From: Dermatophilus congolensis
GTDB taxonomy: Bacteria > Actinomycetota > Actinomycetes > Actinomycetales > Dermatophilaceae
Assembly: GCA_030538115.1 (NCBI GenBank)
Contig: JAUNUP010000001.1
Location: 192,591 to 256,590, forward strand
Direction: 5' to 3'
Length of the DNA stretch: 64,000 nucleotides
In this document: positions 35,997 through 44,949 of the stretch, in pieces
Position numbering within the stretch: position 1 is the stretch's first letter
Layout of the letters: each line of letters starts with the position of its first letter
Translations under genes and position numbers: made by a program
Notes under the pieces: generated by a model
What the model was told of the DNA's origin: nothing
Database searches by the model: none
The model's input: the letters and a program-made list of their open reading frames with translations, nothing else

Positions 35997-36812
35997 CTAG
36001 ACGCCTTCGTCGAACACTTCGGTCTTGATCCGATCCGGGGCCACCCCGAACGCTTCAAGTGCCGCGCGCGCGTCGACGACCAGCGACTCGGGGCCGCACG
36101 TGAACCACGTATGTACGCGAGTGTCGGCGAAGACGTGCAGCAATTCGTCGATGCGCTCTCTGTCGAGACGGCCTGAGAGTGCCTCGGTGTCGCCGGGTTC
36201 GCGGCTGAACGCCTCCGCGAGAAACATGCGCCAGGCGTAGTTGTCGGCCAGCTCGAGCAGTTCGGAGCGGAACATCGAGGTGGCGCGTGAGCGGGAGCCG
36301 ACGAGCACGACGAACCCGCGTCGCTCCATCTCGTGGAGCCCCTCGGTGAGGATCGACATCGCGGGGGTGATGCCTGAACCGGCCACGATGAAGCCGAGCA
36401 TCGCCTCGTCGGGGGTGTACGGGTCGACGGTCAGTTCACCGAGCGGTTCTGCGACGCCCACCACGTCGCCGGGGTGTGCGTGCCGGTTGAGCCAGGTCGA
36501 CATGAGCCCGTCCGGAATCTCTCGGGAGGCGATGCGCAGCAGCCCCGTCTGAGCAGACCACGCGGGCGACCCGACGAGCGAATACGAACGACGCACGTCG
36601 GTAGGCCCGTCCGGCCCCGGGACGCTCGTCCGCATCGTGACGTACTGCCCGGCCCGGTAGGCGAAGCGCTCGGCCTGATCGGAGGGGATCCGCAGGTCCA
36701 CGGCCACGGCGCCGACACCCGACTGCGTGGCAGGGCTGATCGCCTCGATCGCCATCGGCGTGAAACGCGGCGCGCGTCGGGCTGCGGAGGAGCCGGGTGA
36801 AACCAGGGGCAC
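35997..36812 (-). CDS. ferredoxin/flavin reductase-like FAD-NAD(P) oxidoreductase without an iron-sulfur domain
   Basis: A 271-residue protein of the ferredoxin-NADP reductase fold. FAD-binding RRSYSLVGSP (R-x-Y-S) and GQYVTMR, the phosphate-binding GFIVAGSGITPAMSIL, LVGSRSR, and the C-terminal TWFTCGPESLVVDARAALEAFGVAPDRIKTEVF are clear. The C-terminal 2Fe-2S domain of PaaE- or Hmp-like enzymes is missing. The GTG at 36812 gives 20 residues before the family core at FTPMAIEAI; the ATG in that motif is an alternative. It is divergent from azlC. The electron acceptor is unknown. Confidence 0.8.
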   Translation of the reverse strand: MPLVSPGSSAARRAPRFTPMAIEAISPATQSGVGAVAVDLRIPSDQAERFAYRAGQYVTMRTSVPGPDGPTDVRRSYSLVGSPAWSAQTGLLRIASREIPDGLMSTWLNRHAHPGDVVGVAEPLGELTVDPYTPDEAMLGFIVAGSGITPAMSILTEGLHEMERRGFVVLVGSRSRATSMFRSELLELADNYAWRMFLAEAFSREPGDTEALSGRLDRERIDELLHVFADTRVHTWFTCGPESLVVDARAALEAFGVAPDRIKTEVFDEGV

Positions 36813-36893
36813 CCACAGACCGTAACCGACCAGATGTCGGCACCGGCACGGGGCGAGTCGCCGCCGGCGCATGAGGTCTGGGAGACTGAGCCA

Positions 36894-37685
36894 ATGCCCA
36901 CTCCCCCTCCCGATGCACTGTCGCGCCCTGACGCGAAGGCGGCTCAAGAGGTCCGCCGCAAGGCGATCTCGGTGTCGGTGGCCACGGGGGCGTACGGCAT
37001 CAGTTTCGGTGCCCTGTCGGTGAGTTCGGGCTTGTCGGTGCTGCAGACGATGGCCCTGTCCGCCCTGCTCTTCTCGGGTGCGTCACAGTTCGCGTTCGTC
37101 GGTCTCGTGGCTGCCGGAGGCGGGGCCGCCGTGCTCACTTCCACGCTCCTGGGCCTGCGCAATGGCCTCTACGGCTTGCAGACCTCGCGGATCCTCAACG
37201 CCACCGGGCTTCGTCGCCTCGCTGCAGCGCATGTCACCATCGACGAATCGACCGCCGTGGCCATCGGCGGCTCGACGAATCCGCTACAGCGTATGGGGTT
37301 CTGGTGGGCCGGCCTTGGCGTGTTCGCGCTCTGGAACCTCATGACGCTCGCGGGCGCACTGCTCGGCAACTCCATCGGCGACCCCAAGGCCTACGGACTC
37401 GACGCGGCCGCGACCGCCGCGTTCTGCGGGCTGTTGTGGCCTCGGCTCCGGAGCCACACGACGCGCGCGGTCGCGGTGGCGGCAGCGGTACTCGCGGTGC
37501 TCCTGTCGATGGTCACGCCCGCCGGGGTACCGATTCTCGCCGCGGCGGCGCTGGCCGTGGCCGGAGGCGAGATCGCCGGGCGGTTCCTGCGAGACCGCCC
37601 CCGCCCTGCGCGGCACACCTCGGCGACGGATCCCGCCACCGGCGCACCAGACAGCGCCCGTGACGAAGGCGGTGAGAACCGATGA
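36894..37685 (+). CDS. azlC: AzlC family branched-chain amino acid exporter subunit
   Basis: The larger membrane subunit (263 residues) of an AzlCD-type amino acid efflux system. GAYGISFGALSVSSGLSVLQTMALS, LLFSGASQFAFVGLVAAGG, TSTLLGLRNGLYGLQTSRIL and FWWAGLGVFALWNLMTLAGALLG are the typical segments. The ATG at 36894 follows TGGGAG. The stop overlaps azlD by ATGA, which shows tight coupling. Confidence 0.92.
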   Translation: MPTPPPDALSRPDAKAAQEVRRKAISVSVATGAYGISFGALSVSSGLSVLQTMALSALLFSGASQFAFVGLVAAGGGAAVLTSTLLGLRNGLYGLQTSRILNATGLRRLAAAHVTIDESTAVAIGGSTNPLQRMGFWWAGLGVFALWNLMTLAGALLGNSIGDPKAYGLDAAATAAFCGLLWPRLRSHTTRAVAVAAAVLAVLLSMVTPAGVPILAAAALAVAGGEIAGRFLRDRPRPARHTSATDPATGAPDSARDEGGENR

Positions 37686-37996
37686 ACACGTGGACCGCCG
37701 TGCTGCTCGCCGCCGGGCTGGCCTACCTCACCAAGCTGGCCGGCTACCTCGTGCCCCGGCACTGGCTGGAGCGGCCAGTCGTCGCACGCATGAACGCGGT
37801 CCTGCCCGTCGCTCTGCTCGCCGCCCTGGCAGGCACCTCGGCGTTCACGGGAGCCGGAGGCGCGTTCGTCCTCGACGCCCGCGCCGTTGCCGTCGCGGTG
37901 GCGCTGCTCATGCTCTGGCGCGGCGCCTCGTTCCTGCTGGTCGTAGTGGCGGCGGCCGTCGTAGCAGCCGCCGCCCGCGCCCTCGGGATGGCGTGA
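37682..37996 (+). CDS. azlD: AzlD family branched-chain amino acid exporter subunit
   Basis: A 104-residue small membrane protein with four hydrophobic segments (TAVLLAAGLAYLTKLAGYLV, AVLPVALLAALAGTSAFTG, AVAVALLMLWRGASFLLVVVAAAVVAAAA). Coupled to azlC by a 4-bp overlap. It ends 24 bp from the convergent dapB stop. Confidence 0.92.
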   Translation: MNTWTAVLLAAGLAYLTKLAGYLVPRHWLERPVVARMNAVLPVALLAALAGTSAFTGAGGAFVLDARAVAVAVALLMLWRGASFLLVVVAAAVVAAAARALGMA

Positions 37997-38020
37997 CCTA
38001 CGCAGGTACGAGCCCCGCGC

Positions 38021-38767
38021 TCAGAGGCCGAGGTAGTTCTCCAGGCCCACCGTGAGGCCGGGCGTGCGCACGACTCCTCGCACGCCTTCGAGCACGCCGG
38101 GCATGAAGCTGACCCGGTCGAAACTGTCGTGCCGGATCGTCAGCCCCTCGCCCTCCGCACCGAAGAGCACCTCCTGGTGGGCCACATACCCCCGCAGTCG
38201 CACCGCGTGCACGTGCACCCCGGTGGAGCCGTCGCCGCGGGCGCCGTCCGGGTCTTGAGTCGTGGCGTCGGGCACCGGGCCGAGGCCGGCCTCCTCGCGC
38301 GCCGCGGCGATGAGGGAGGCGGTGCGCGCGGCCGTACCGGAGGGGGCGTCGACCTTGCGCGGGTGGTGCAGTTCGACGATCTCGACCGACTCGTAGAAGC
38401 GCGCGGCCTGCTGGGCGAACGACATCATGAGGATCGCGCCGATGGCGAAATTGGGGGCGATGAGCACGCCAAGGTCGGGGCGCCCGGCCAGCTGCTCGCG
38501 TACCGCGGCGAGGCGCTCGTCCGTCCACCCGGTCGTCCCTACGACGACGCTCACACCGGCGTCGAGGCAGGCCTTGACGTTGCCGGGCGACGCGTCGGGA
38601 ACGGTGAAGTCGACCGCGACCTTGGCGCCGCCGAAGTCGCCGAAGTCGTCTCCGATGTCGTACCGCCCGACGAGCCGCATGTCGTCTGCGGCCTCCACCG
38701 CATCGCACACGGTCGACCCCATGCGCCCCGCTGCTCCGATGACCGCCACGTCGATGATTTCGCTCAT
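38021..38767 (-). CDS. dapB: 4-hydroxy-tetrahydrodipicolinate reductase
   Basis: DapB reduces the DapA product with NAD(P)H in diaminopimelate synthesis. The 248-residue protein has the nucleotide-binding VAVIGAAGRMGSTVCDAV, VDFTVPDA, GTTGWTDE, APNFAIGAILMM, and the substrate motif HHPRKVDAPSGTA. The ATG at 38767 is chosen because the 40 upstream codons do not match the family. Confidence 0.96.
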   Translation of the reverse strand: MSEIIDVAVIGAAGRMGSTVCDAVEAADDMRLVGRYDIGDDFGDFGGAKVAVDFTVPDASPGNVKACLDAGVSVVVGTTGWTDERLAAVREQLAGRPDLGVLIAPNFAIGAILMMSFAQQAARFYESVEIVELHHPRKVDAPSGTAARTASLIAAAREEAGLGPVPDATTQDPDGARGDGSTGVHVHAVRLRGYVAHQEVLFGAEGEGLTIRHDSFDRVSFMPGVLEGVRGVVRTPGLTVGLENYLGL

Positions 38768-39071
38768 TGCCCCACTATTGCCCACCGCGCGGGCCGGGCT
38801 GCACCTGACCCGGCACAGGAGCCCCGGAGTTTTCTCCAGCCGCCCGTAGCGCCGTGTCGTGAGCCCGCTCGCTCGCGTGTCGTGCACTTTTTCTCGACTC
38901 GTATCGGCCTGTGTCTAGGCCCGATACCACGGGAGCGTTCTGCACTGCCGAATGTGGGGCTAGCGTTCGTTCCGTAGTGCGGGAACAATGGTGGATCACG
39001 GATCGTCAACACAGGACGATGAAAAGTGCACCGCCGAAGCCGTCGGTGTGCCACCTAGCCGCCGGAGAGCC
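38768..39071. other. divergent 304-bp gap with a bulged hairpin
   Basis: Between dapB and a hypothetical gene. GTATCGGCCT (38901-38910) pairs with AGGCCCGATAC (38917-38927) with one bulged G. A T-run TTTTTC lies at 38888-38893, so on the minus strand the stem is followed closely by an A-run rather than a T-run. No promoter could be assigned with confidence. Confidence 0.5.
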
Positions 39072-39509
39072 ATGCGAACGACTTCCGTTCACACCCCTAC
39101 CAGACGCGCTGCCCCTACCTTGGCCGATGCTCGTGGCCAGGCCGTAACCGTGTCCGCTCCAACTGACACGACAGGCCCGCTCGCGACCTTCAGCTCGAAG
39201 ATTCCGATGCTGTGGCCCGATGTCGCCCCCTTCTGCGCGGCGACAGGCATCGATGGTGAGACGGAGGTCGAGACGCTACGGGCCGCAGTCGTACATCGGC
39301 GCGCGGGTGACCCCACAGACGCCGCGCGGCGGCCGGGCGACGAACTCGAAGCACTGCTGGCCGGGTGGGCGCACTTCGACGCCGAGCGCCGGGCAGTGTT
39401 GCGCGGTGCGGTGCGGTACCTCCAAGAGCAGGGCGATCGTTGCCGCTCGGGCTGCGAGGAGCACCTCGTCGACGCCGCCGTCTTGGCCGTGCTCAGGTCG
39501 CGCGGCTGA
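39072..39509 (+). CDS. hypothetical protein
   Basis: A 145-residue protein I do not recognise. The ATG at 39072 follows GGAGAGCC. The N-terminal 45 residues are Thr/Ser/Ala-rich; the rest is helical and charged, with GDELEALLAGWAHFDAERRAVLRGAVRYLQEQG and a Cys pair in RCRSGCEEHLVD near the C-terminus. High third-position GC through the C-terminal two thirds supports coding. No membrane segment is seen. It could be a small regulatory protein, but nothing shows its role. Confidence 0.6.
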   Translation: MRTTSVHTPTRRAAPTLADARGQAVTVSAPTDTTGPLATFSSKIPMLWPDVAPFCAATGIDGETEVETLRAAVVHRRAGDPTDAARRPGDELEALLAGWAHFDAERRAVLRGAVRYLQEQGDRCRSGCEEHLVDAAVLAVLRSRG

Positions 39510-39613
39510 CCCAATAGGCCCCCTCCACATTCATTTCTCGCCGTTCGCTCACGCGATCTGGCCCCCTCGACACCCCCTCCTCCGCAGTCTTGGATGACGG
39601 GATCGCGAGCCTC

Positions 39614-39633
39614 CTTCGGACGTAAGTCCCGGA
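39614..39633. promoter_or_regulatory. DosR/DevR-box-like palindrome upstream of the pyruvate:ferredoxin oxidoreductase operon
   Basis: CTTCGGACGTAAGTCCCGGA matches the mycobacterial DosR consensus TTSGGGACTWWAGTCCCSAA at 15 of 20 positions. The core is a GGAC-GTAA-GTCC inverted repeat. It lies 89 bp upstream of the operon start. A DosR-like regulator is not encoded in the window, so this is a match by motif only. Confidence 0.4.
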
Positions 39634-39721
39634 TCTGTCGCCCTCTGCGGGGTTACGGTCACGAGAGCGGTTCTGGCGATGGCGACAGAACGCCACACGC
39701 GTACGACCAGGAGGTTGCAGG

Positions 39722-41374
39722 GTGGACACCACGCGACGCGACATGACCCGGCTGCCCGATCTGGCGACCACGGCGGGCAGGGTCAGTCCCACCCGCACGC
39801 GGCTTCCCGTGTATGTCGACCTGCTGCCTCCGTGCAATACCGCGTGTCCTGCGGGCGAGAACATCCAGGAGTGGCTGCGGCTGCTCAAGGAGGGCGAGGC
39901 CGAGGCGGCGTGGCGCATGCTCACCCGCGACAACCCGTTCCCCGCCATCCACGGCCGCGTCTGCTACCACCCGTGCGAAACGGCCTGCAACCGTAAAGAA
40001 CTCGACGGTGCGGTGTCGATCCACGCGGTCGAGCGCAACCTCGGCGACATGGCCTTGAAGAAGGGTTGGCAGTTCGAGAAGCCGCGCCACAGCAGTGGGC
40101 GGCGTGTGCTCGTCATCGGAGCGGGGCCGTCCGGCCTCTCCGCCGCCTACCATCTCGCTCGGCAGGGGCACGAGGTCGAGATCCGCGACGGAGGCGACGA
40201 GCCCGGCGGCATGATGCGCTACGGCATCCCCGAATACCGGCTCCCCCGTGACGTACTCGACGCCGAAATCGCCCGCCTCATCGAACTCGGCGTGACGATC
40301 ACGCTGCAACACCACGTCACCGACCTCGCCACCGAGCAGCGTGAGGGCCGCTTCGACGCCGTGTTCATCGCGATCGGTGCGCACCTGAGCAAGCGGGTCG
40401 ACATCCCGAACCAAGACGCGAGCCGCATTCTCGACGCCACCACGTTCCTGCGTGGAGTGGCCAGCGGCGACCGCCCGCTCATGGGCGAGAAGGTCACCGT
40501 CTACGGCGGCGGCAACACGGCCATGGACGCCGCCCGCGTCGCCCGCCGTCTCGGCGCGACCGAGACCGTCGTCGTCTACCGCCGCACCGCGGAGCAGATG
40601 CCGGCCCACGCTGAAGAGCGCGAGGAGGCGGAGCGCGAGGGCGTCAAGATGAACTGGCTGCGCACCATCACCTCGTTCGACGACGACCTGACGGTCGAGA
40701 TCATGGAGCTGGACGAGAACGGAAAGCCGCAGGGCACTGGGCAGTTCGAGAAGCTCGAGTCCGACACCGTCATTCTGGCGCTGGGCCAGGAGGCCGACAC
40801 GGGCTTCCTCCACGGCATCCCGGGCCTGCGCTTCGACAAAGACGTTCTGCAGGTCGACCCCGCCACGCTCATGTCAGACGTGCCCGGCATCTTCGCCGGA
40901 GGCGACGCGGTGCCCTCCGAGCGCACGGTCACCGTCGGTGTCGGTCACGGCAAGCGGGCCGCCCGCAGCATCGACGCCTTCCTCAACCGCGTCGAATTCG
41001 TCGAGCGACCCAAGAACCCGCCGGCTCCGTTCGAGATCCTGCACCCCTGGTACTTCGGTGACGCCCGCCGCCGCACCCAGCCCGAACTCGACCCGGTGCT
41101 GCGCGTCGGCGACTTCGACGAGGTCGTCGGCGGCCTCTCCGACGAGCAGGCCCTCTTCGAGGCGGCCCGCTGCCTCTCGTGCGGCAACTGCTTCGAGTGC
41201 GACGGCTGCCTCGGCTCCTGCCCCGAAGATGCGGTGATCAAGCTCGGCAAGGGTTACCGCTACCGCTTCGACTACGACAAGTGCACCGGCTGCGGCACGT
41301 GCTACGAGCAGTGCCCGGCCCACGCGATCGACATGCGGCCCGCCACCGGGCTCGGCCTGAAGGGCGGAATGTGA
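39722..41374 (+). CDS. GltD-like FAD-dependent NAD(P) oxidoreductase with ferredoxin domains
   Basis: A 550-residue flavoprotein. The N-terminal GltD-type 4Fe-4S region has CNTACPAGENIQEWL and CYHPCETACNR. The FAD site is VLVIGAGPSGLSAAYHLARQG (about residues 132-152), the NAD(P) site is VTVYGGGNTAMDAARVARRLG, and GIFAGGDAV marks the C-terminal FAD contact. The last 80 residues carry ferredoxin-type clusters, including CLSCGNCFECDGCLGSCP and CTGCGTCYEQCP. It probably moves electrons between NAD(P)H and the ferredoxin used by the downstream pyruvate oxidoreductase. The GTG start follows AGGAGG. It overlaps nifJ by one base (TGATG). Confidence 0.85.
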   Translation: MDTTRRDMTRLPDLATTAGRVSPTRTRLPVYVDLLPPCNTACPAGENIQEWLRLLKEGEAEAAWRMLTRDNPFPAIHGRVCYHPCETACNRKELDGAVSIHAVERNLGDMALKKGWQFEKPRHSSGRRVLVIGAGPSGLSAAYHLARQGHEVEIRDGGDEPGGMMRYGIPEYRLPRDVLDAEIARLIELGVTITLQHHVTDLATEQREGRFDAVFIAIGAHLSKRVDIPNQDASRILDATTFLRGVASGDRPLMGEKVTVYGGGNTAMDAARVARRLGATETVVVYRRTAEQMPAHAEEREEAEREGVKMNWLRTITSFDDDLTVEIMELDENGKPQGTGQFEKLESDTVILALGQEADTGFLHGIPGLRFDKDVLQVDPATLMSDVPGIFAGGDAVPSERTVTVGVGHGKRAARSIDAFLNRVEFVERPKNPPAPFEILHPWYFGDARRRTQPELDPVLRVGDFDEVVGGLSDEQALFEAARCLSCGNCFECDGCLGSCPEDAVIKLGKGYRYRFDYDKCTGCGTCYEQCPAHAIDMRPATGLGLKGGM

Positions 41375-44300
41375 TGACCCGGGCGATCATCGACGGCAAC
41401 GAGGCTGCGGTAGACGTCGCGTACCGGCTCAACGAGCTGTGCTCCATCTACCCGATCACGCCGAGCTCCTCCATGGCGGAGCTCGCCGACGACTGGACGG
41501 CCGTGGGCCGCACCAACATCTGGGGCACCCTGCCCACCGTCGTCGAGATGCAGAGCGAAGGCGGCGCGGCAGGCGCCATGCACGGCGCGCTCCAGGCCGG
41601 GGCCATGTGCACCACGTTCACGGCCTCGCAGGGCCTGCTGCTCATGATCCCGAACATGTACAAGATCGCCGGTGAGCTGACCAGCACGGTCATCCACGTG
41701 GCCGCCCGCGCACTGGCCGCGCAGGGCCTATCGATCTTCGGCGACCACCAAGACGTCATGGCCGCGCGCCAGACCGGGTGGGCGATGCTCTCTTCCAACA
41801 GCGTGCAGGAGGCGCACGACATGGCGCTCGTGTCGCAGCTCGCGACGCTGCGCTCGCGGGTGCCGTTCATGCACTTCTTCGACGGGTTCCGCACCTCGCA
41901 CGAACTCAACACACTCGAGAAGCTCTCCGACGACGACCTGCGCGCGCTCGTACCCGACGAGTTGGTGCGCGAGCATCGCCGCCGGGCGCTCTCCCCCGCC
42001 GAACCCCGTATCCGCGGCACGGCCCAGAACCCCGACACGTACTTCCAGTCGCGCGAGACGGTGAACCCCTTCTACGCGGCGACTCCCGGCATCGTGCAGA
42101 CGGCGATGGACGAGCTGGCCGCGCGCTGTGGGCGCCAGTACCACCTTGTCGAATACGCGGGCGCGCCCGACGCCGACCGGGTCGTCGTCATCATGGGCTC
42201 CGGTGTCGAGACGGCGCAGGAGACGGCCGCCCACCTCAACGCGAACGGCGAGAAAGTCGGCGTCGTCAACGTGCGCCTCTACCGCCCGTTCCCGGCCGAG
42301 GAGCTGCTCGCCGCGATCCCCGCGACCGCCACCCGCATCGCGGTGATGGACCGCACCAAGGAGCCCGGTGCGCTCGGCGACCCGCTCTACCTCGACGTGT
42401 CGTCGGCTCTCGCGGAGGCGGTGTCGCGTGGCAAGCGCGAGAACCTGCCGATCGTCGTCGGAGGCCGTTACGGGCTGAGCTCCAAGGAGTTCACGCCCGC
42501 GATGGTCAAGGCGATCTACGACGAACTGGCTCTGCCCGATGGCCCGCGCCCGCGTTTCGTGGTCGGCATCAACGACGATGTCTCGAACCTGTCGCTCGTC
42601 GTGGGCGATCCGATCGACATCGAGCCGGAGGGCACGCACACTGCGCTGTTCTACGGCCTGGGCTCCGACGGCACGGTCGGCGCGAACAAGAACACGATCA
42701 AGATCCTCGGCGCCGATGACTCCCGTTTCGCCCAGGGCTACTTCGTGTACGACTCCAAGAAATCGGGGTCGCGCACGACCTCGCACCTGCGCTTCGGTCC
42801 CAAGCCGATCCGCGCGCCCTACCTGCTCAGCAGAGCCGACTTCATCGGCTGCCACCACATGATGATCCTCGAGAGGGTCGACGTGCTCACCGCTGCCCGC
42901 GACGGCTCGGTGCTGCTGCTCAACGCGCCCTTCGGGCCGGATGAGGTGTGGGAGAACCTGCCCGAGCCGGTGCAGCAGAAGATCAGGGCCAAGAACATCC
43001 GGTTGTACTCGATCGACGCGACGTCCGTCGCGCGCGACGCGGGTCTGCCCGGCCGCACCAACACGGTCCTGCAGGCGTGCTTCTTCGCTATCTCGGGCGT
43101 GCTGCCCGCCGATGTGGCGATCACGCGTATCAAGGAGTCGATCCGCACAACCTATGGCCGCCGTGGCGCCGCTGTCGTGCAGCGCAACGAGGACGCGGTC
43201 GATCAGGCCGTGAAGAACCTGCACGAGATCGTGATTCCCGACGGGCCCGGCTCCGGCAAACCGATGATCGCCCCGGTACCCGAGCACGCTCCCGAATTCG
43301 TGCGCACGGTAACTGCCGAGATGATCGCCGACCGCGGTGACACGCTGCCGGTGAGCATGCTCCCCGTCGACGGCACCTACCCCTCGGGTACCGCTGCCTT
43401 CGAGAAGCGCAACATCTCCGAGATCGTCGCCGAGTGGGACCCCGAGGCGTGTATCCAGTGCGGCAACTGTGTCTTCGTCTGCCCGCACGCCGTGCTGCGC
43501 AGCAAGTACTACCCGGAGTCGGCGCTCAAGGGCGCCCCGGAAGGCTTCAACCACGCGCCGCTCAACGCCGCGGGTCTGCCGAACTCCCGCTACACGCTGC
43601 AGGTGTACGCCGAGGACTGCACCGGTTGCGGCCTGTGCGTCGAGGCGTGCCCCGTCAAGCCGGTTGGTCGCCCGAACCGTCGCGCGATCAACCTCTCGTC
43701 GGTGACTGATCGCCGCGAGACCGAGATCGGCAACGTCGAGTTCTTCGAGAAGCTGCCGGTCAACGACCGCGGCCGCGTCGACTTCGCGACCGTGCGCGGC
43801 ACGCAGTTCCTCGAGCCGCTGTTCGAGTTCTCGGGCGCGTGCAGCGGTTGTGGAGAGACGCCGTACCTCAAGCTGCTCACCCAGCTCTTCGGCGACCGCG
43901 CCCTTGTGGCCAACGCGACCGGATGTTCGTCGATCTACGGCGGCAACCTGCCGACGACGCCGTGGACGAAGAACTCCCAGGGCCGCGGCCCGGCATGGAG
44001 CAATTCGCTGTTCGAAGACAACGCTGAATTCGGTCTCGGCATGCGGCTCGCAGCCGACGTGCAGACGCAGATCGCGCGCACGCGACTCGAAGAACTTCGC
44101 GAGGTGCTCGGCTCCGACTACGTCGACGCGATTCTCGACGCGCCGCAGTTGCACGAGTCGGAGATCGAGGCGCAGCTCGCCCGTGTGCGTGAGCTGAACG
44201 AGCGGCTCGAGCCCCTGCAGGGCCAGGCCGCGGAGGAGCTTCGCAGCGTCTCCGACTTCCTCGTACGTCGCAGTGTGTGGATCGTCGGCGGCGACGGCTG

Positions 44301-44949
44301 GGCGTACGACATCGGCTCCGCCGGCGTCGACCACGTGCTCGCGACCGGCCGCGACATCAACATCCTCGTGCTCGACACCGAGGTGTACTCCAACACGGGT
44401 GGCCAGGCGAGCAAGTCGACCCCGCTCGGCGCGGTGGCGAAGTTCGCGGCGGCGGGCAAGATGACCGGCAAGAAGGACATCGCGCTGCAGGCCACCTCGT
44501 ACGGCGGTGTCTACGTCGCGCGTATCGCGATGGGCGCCGACCCGCAGCAGACGCTCAAGGCGTTCCGCGAGGCGGAGGCGCACGACGGGCCGTCGCTCAT
44601 CATCGCGTACAGCCACTGCATCGCTCACGGCATCGACATGCGCCGCGGCCTCGACCAGCAGTACAAGGCCGTCGCGAGCGGACACTTCCCGCTCATGCGC
44701 TACAACCCGGTGGTCCGCTCGCAGGGCGGCAACCCATTCCTCCTCGACAGCCCGCGCCCGCGCATCCCGCTCACCGAATACCGCAAGGACGAGCTGCGAT
44801 TCCGCATCCTGCGCGCTTCCGACCCGGAGGAGGCCGACCGTCTCGACGAGTTGGGCCAGGCCGGTGTGGAACGCCGTTGGGCCGAATACGAATCGTGGGC
44901 CACCAGCGGCGCCGAATTGTTCACCGCAGACGCTCGAAAGGACTCCTGA
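41374..44949 (+). CDS. nifJ: pyruvate:ferredoxin (flavodoxin) oxidoreductase, single-chain NifJ type
   Basis: A fused 1191-residue enzyme that oxidises pyruvate to acetyl-CoA and CO2, passing electrons to ferredoxin. Domain I has YPITPSSSMAELADDW; the gamma part has DGTVGANKNTIKIL; two 4Fe-4S clusters lie in CIQCGNCVFVCPHA and CTGCGLCVEACPVK; the third is in SGACSGCGETPYLK with NATGCSS. Thiamine diphosphate binding shows in GGDGWAYDIGSAGVDHVL and NTGGQASKSTPLGA. Such oxygen-sensitive enzymes are uncommon in aerobic actinobacteria. The start shares the A of the upstream stop (TGATG), as does its own stop with the next gene. Confidence 0.95.
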   Translation: MTRAIIDGNEAAVDVAYRLNELCSIYPITPSSSMAELADDWTAVGRTNIWGTLPTVVEMQSEGGAAGAMHGALQAGAMCTTFTASQGLLLMIPNMYKIAGELTSTVIHVAARALAAQGLSIFGDHQDVMAARQTGWAMLSSNSVQEAHDMALVSQLATLRSRVPFMHFFDGFRTSHELNTLEKLSDDDLRALVPDELVREHRRRALSPAEPRIRGTAQNPDTYFQSRETVNPFYAATPGIVQTAMDELAARCGRQYHLVEYAGAPDADRVVVIMGSGVETAQETAAHLNANGEKVGVVNVRLYRPFPAEELLAAIPATATRIAVMDRTKEPGALGDPLYLDVSSALAEAVSRGKRENLPIVVGGRYGLSSKEFTPAMVKAIYDELALPDGPRPRFVVGINDDVSNLSLVVGDPIDIEPEGTHTALFYGLGSDGTVGANKNTIKILGADDSRFAQGYFVYDSKKSGSRTTSHLRFGPKPIRAPYLLSRADFIGCHHMMILERVDVLTAARDGSVLLLNAPFGPDEVWENLPEPVQQKIRAKNIRLYSIDATSVARDAGLPGRTNTVLQACFFAISGVLPADVAITRIKESIRTTYGRRGAAVVQRNEDAVDQAVKNLHEIVIPDGPGSGKPMIAPVPEHAPEFVRTVTAEMIADRGDTLPVSMLPVDGTYPSGTAAFEKRNISEIVAEWDPEACIQCGNCVFVCPHAVLRSKYYPESALKGAPEGFNHAPLNAAGLPNSRYTLQVYAEDCTGCGLCVEACPVKPVGRPNRRAINLSSVTDRRETEIGNVEFFEKLPVNDRGRVDFATVRGTQFLEPLFEFSGACSGCGETPYLKLLTQLFGDRALVANATGCSSIYGGNLPTTPWTKNSQGRGPAWSNSLFEDNAEFGLGMRLAADVQTQIARTRLEELREVLGSDYVDAILDAPQLHESEIEAQLARVRELNERLEPLQGQAAEELRSVSDFLVRRSVWIVGGDGWAYDIGSAGVDHVLATGRDINILVLDTEVYSNTGGQASKSTPLGAVAKFAAAGKMTGKKDIALQATSYGGVYVARIAMGADPQQTLKAFREAEAHDGPSLIIAYSHCIAHGIDMRRGLDQQYKAVASGHFPLMRYNPVVRSQGGNPFLLDSPRPRIPLTEYRKDELRFRILRASDPEEADRLDELGQAGVERRWAEYESWATSGAELFTADARKDS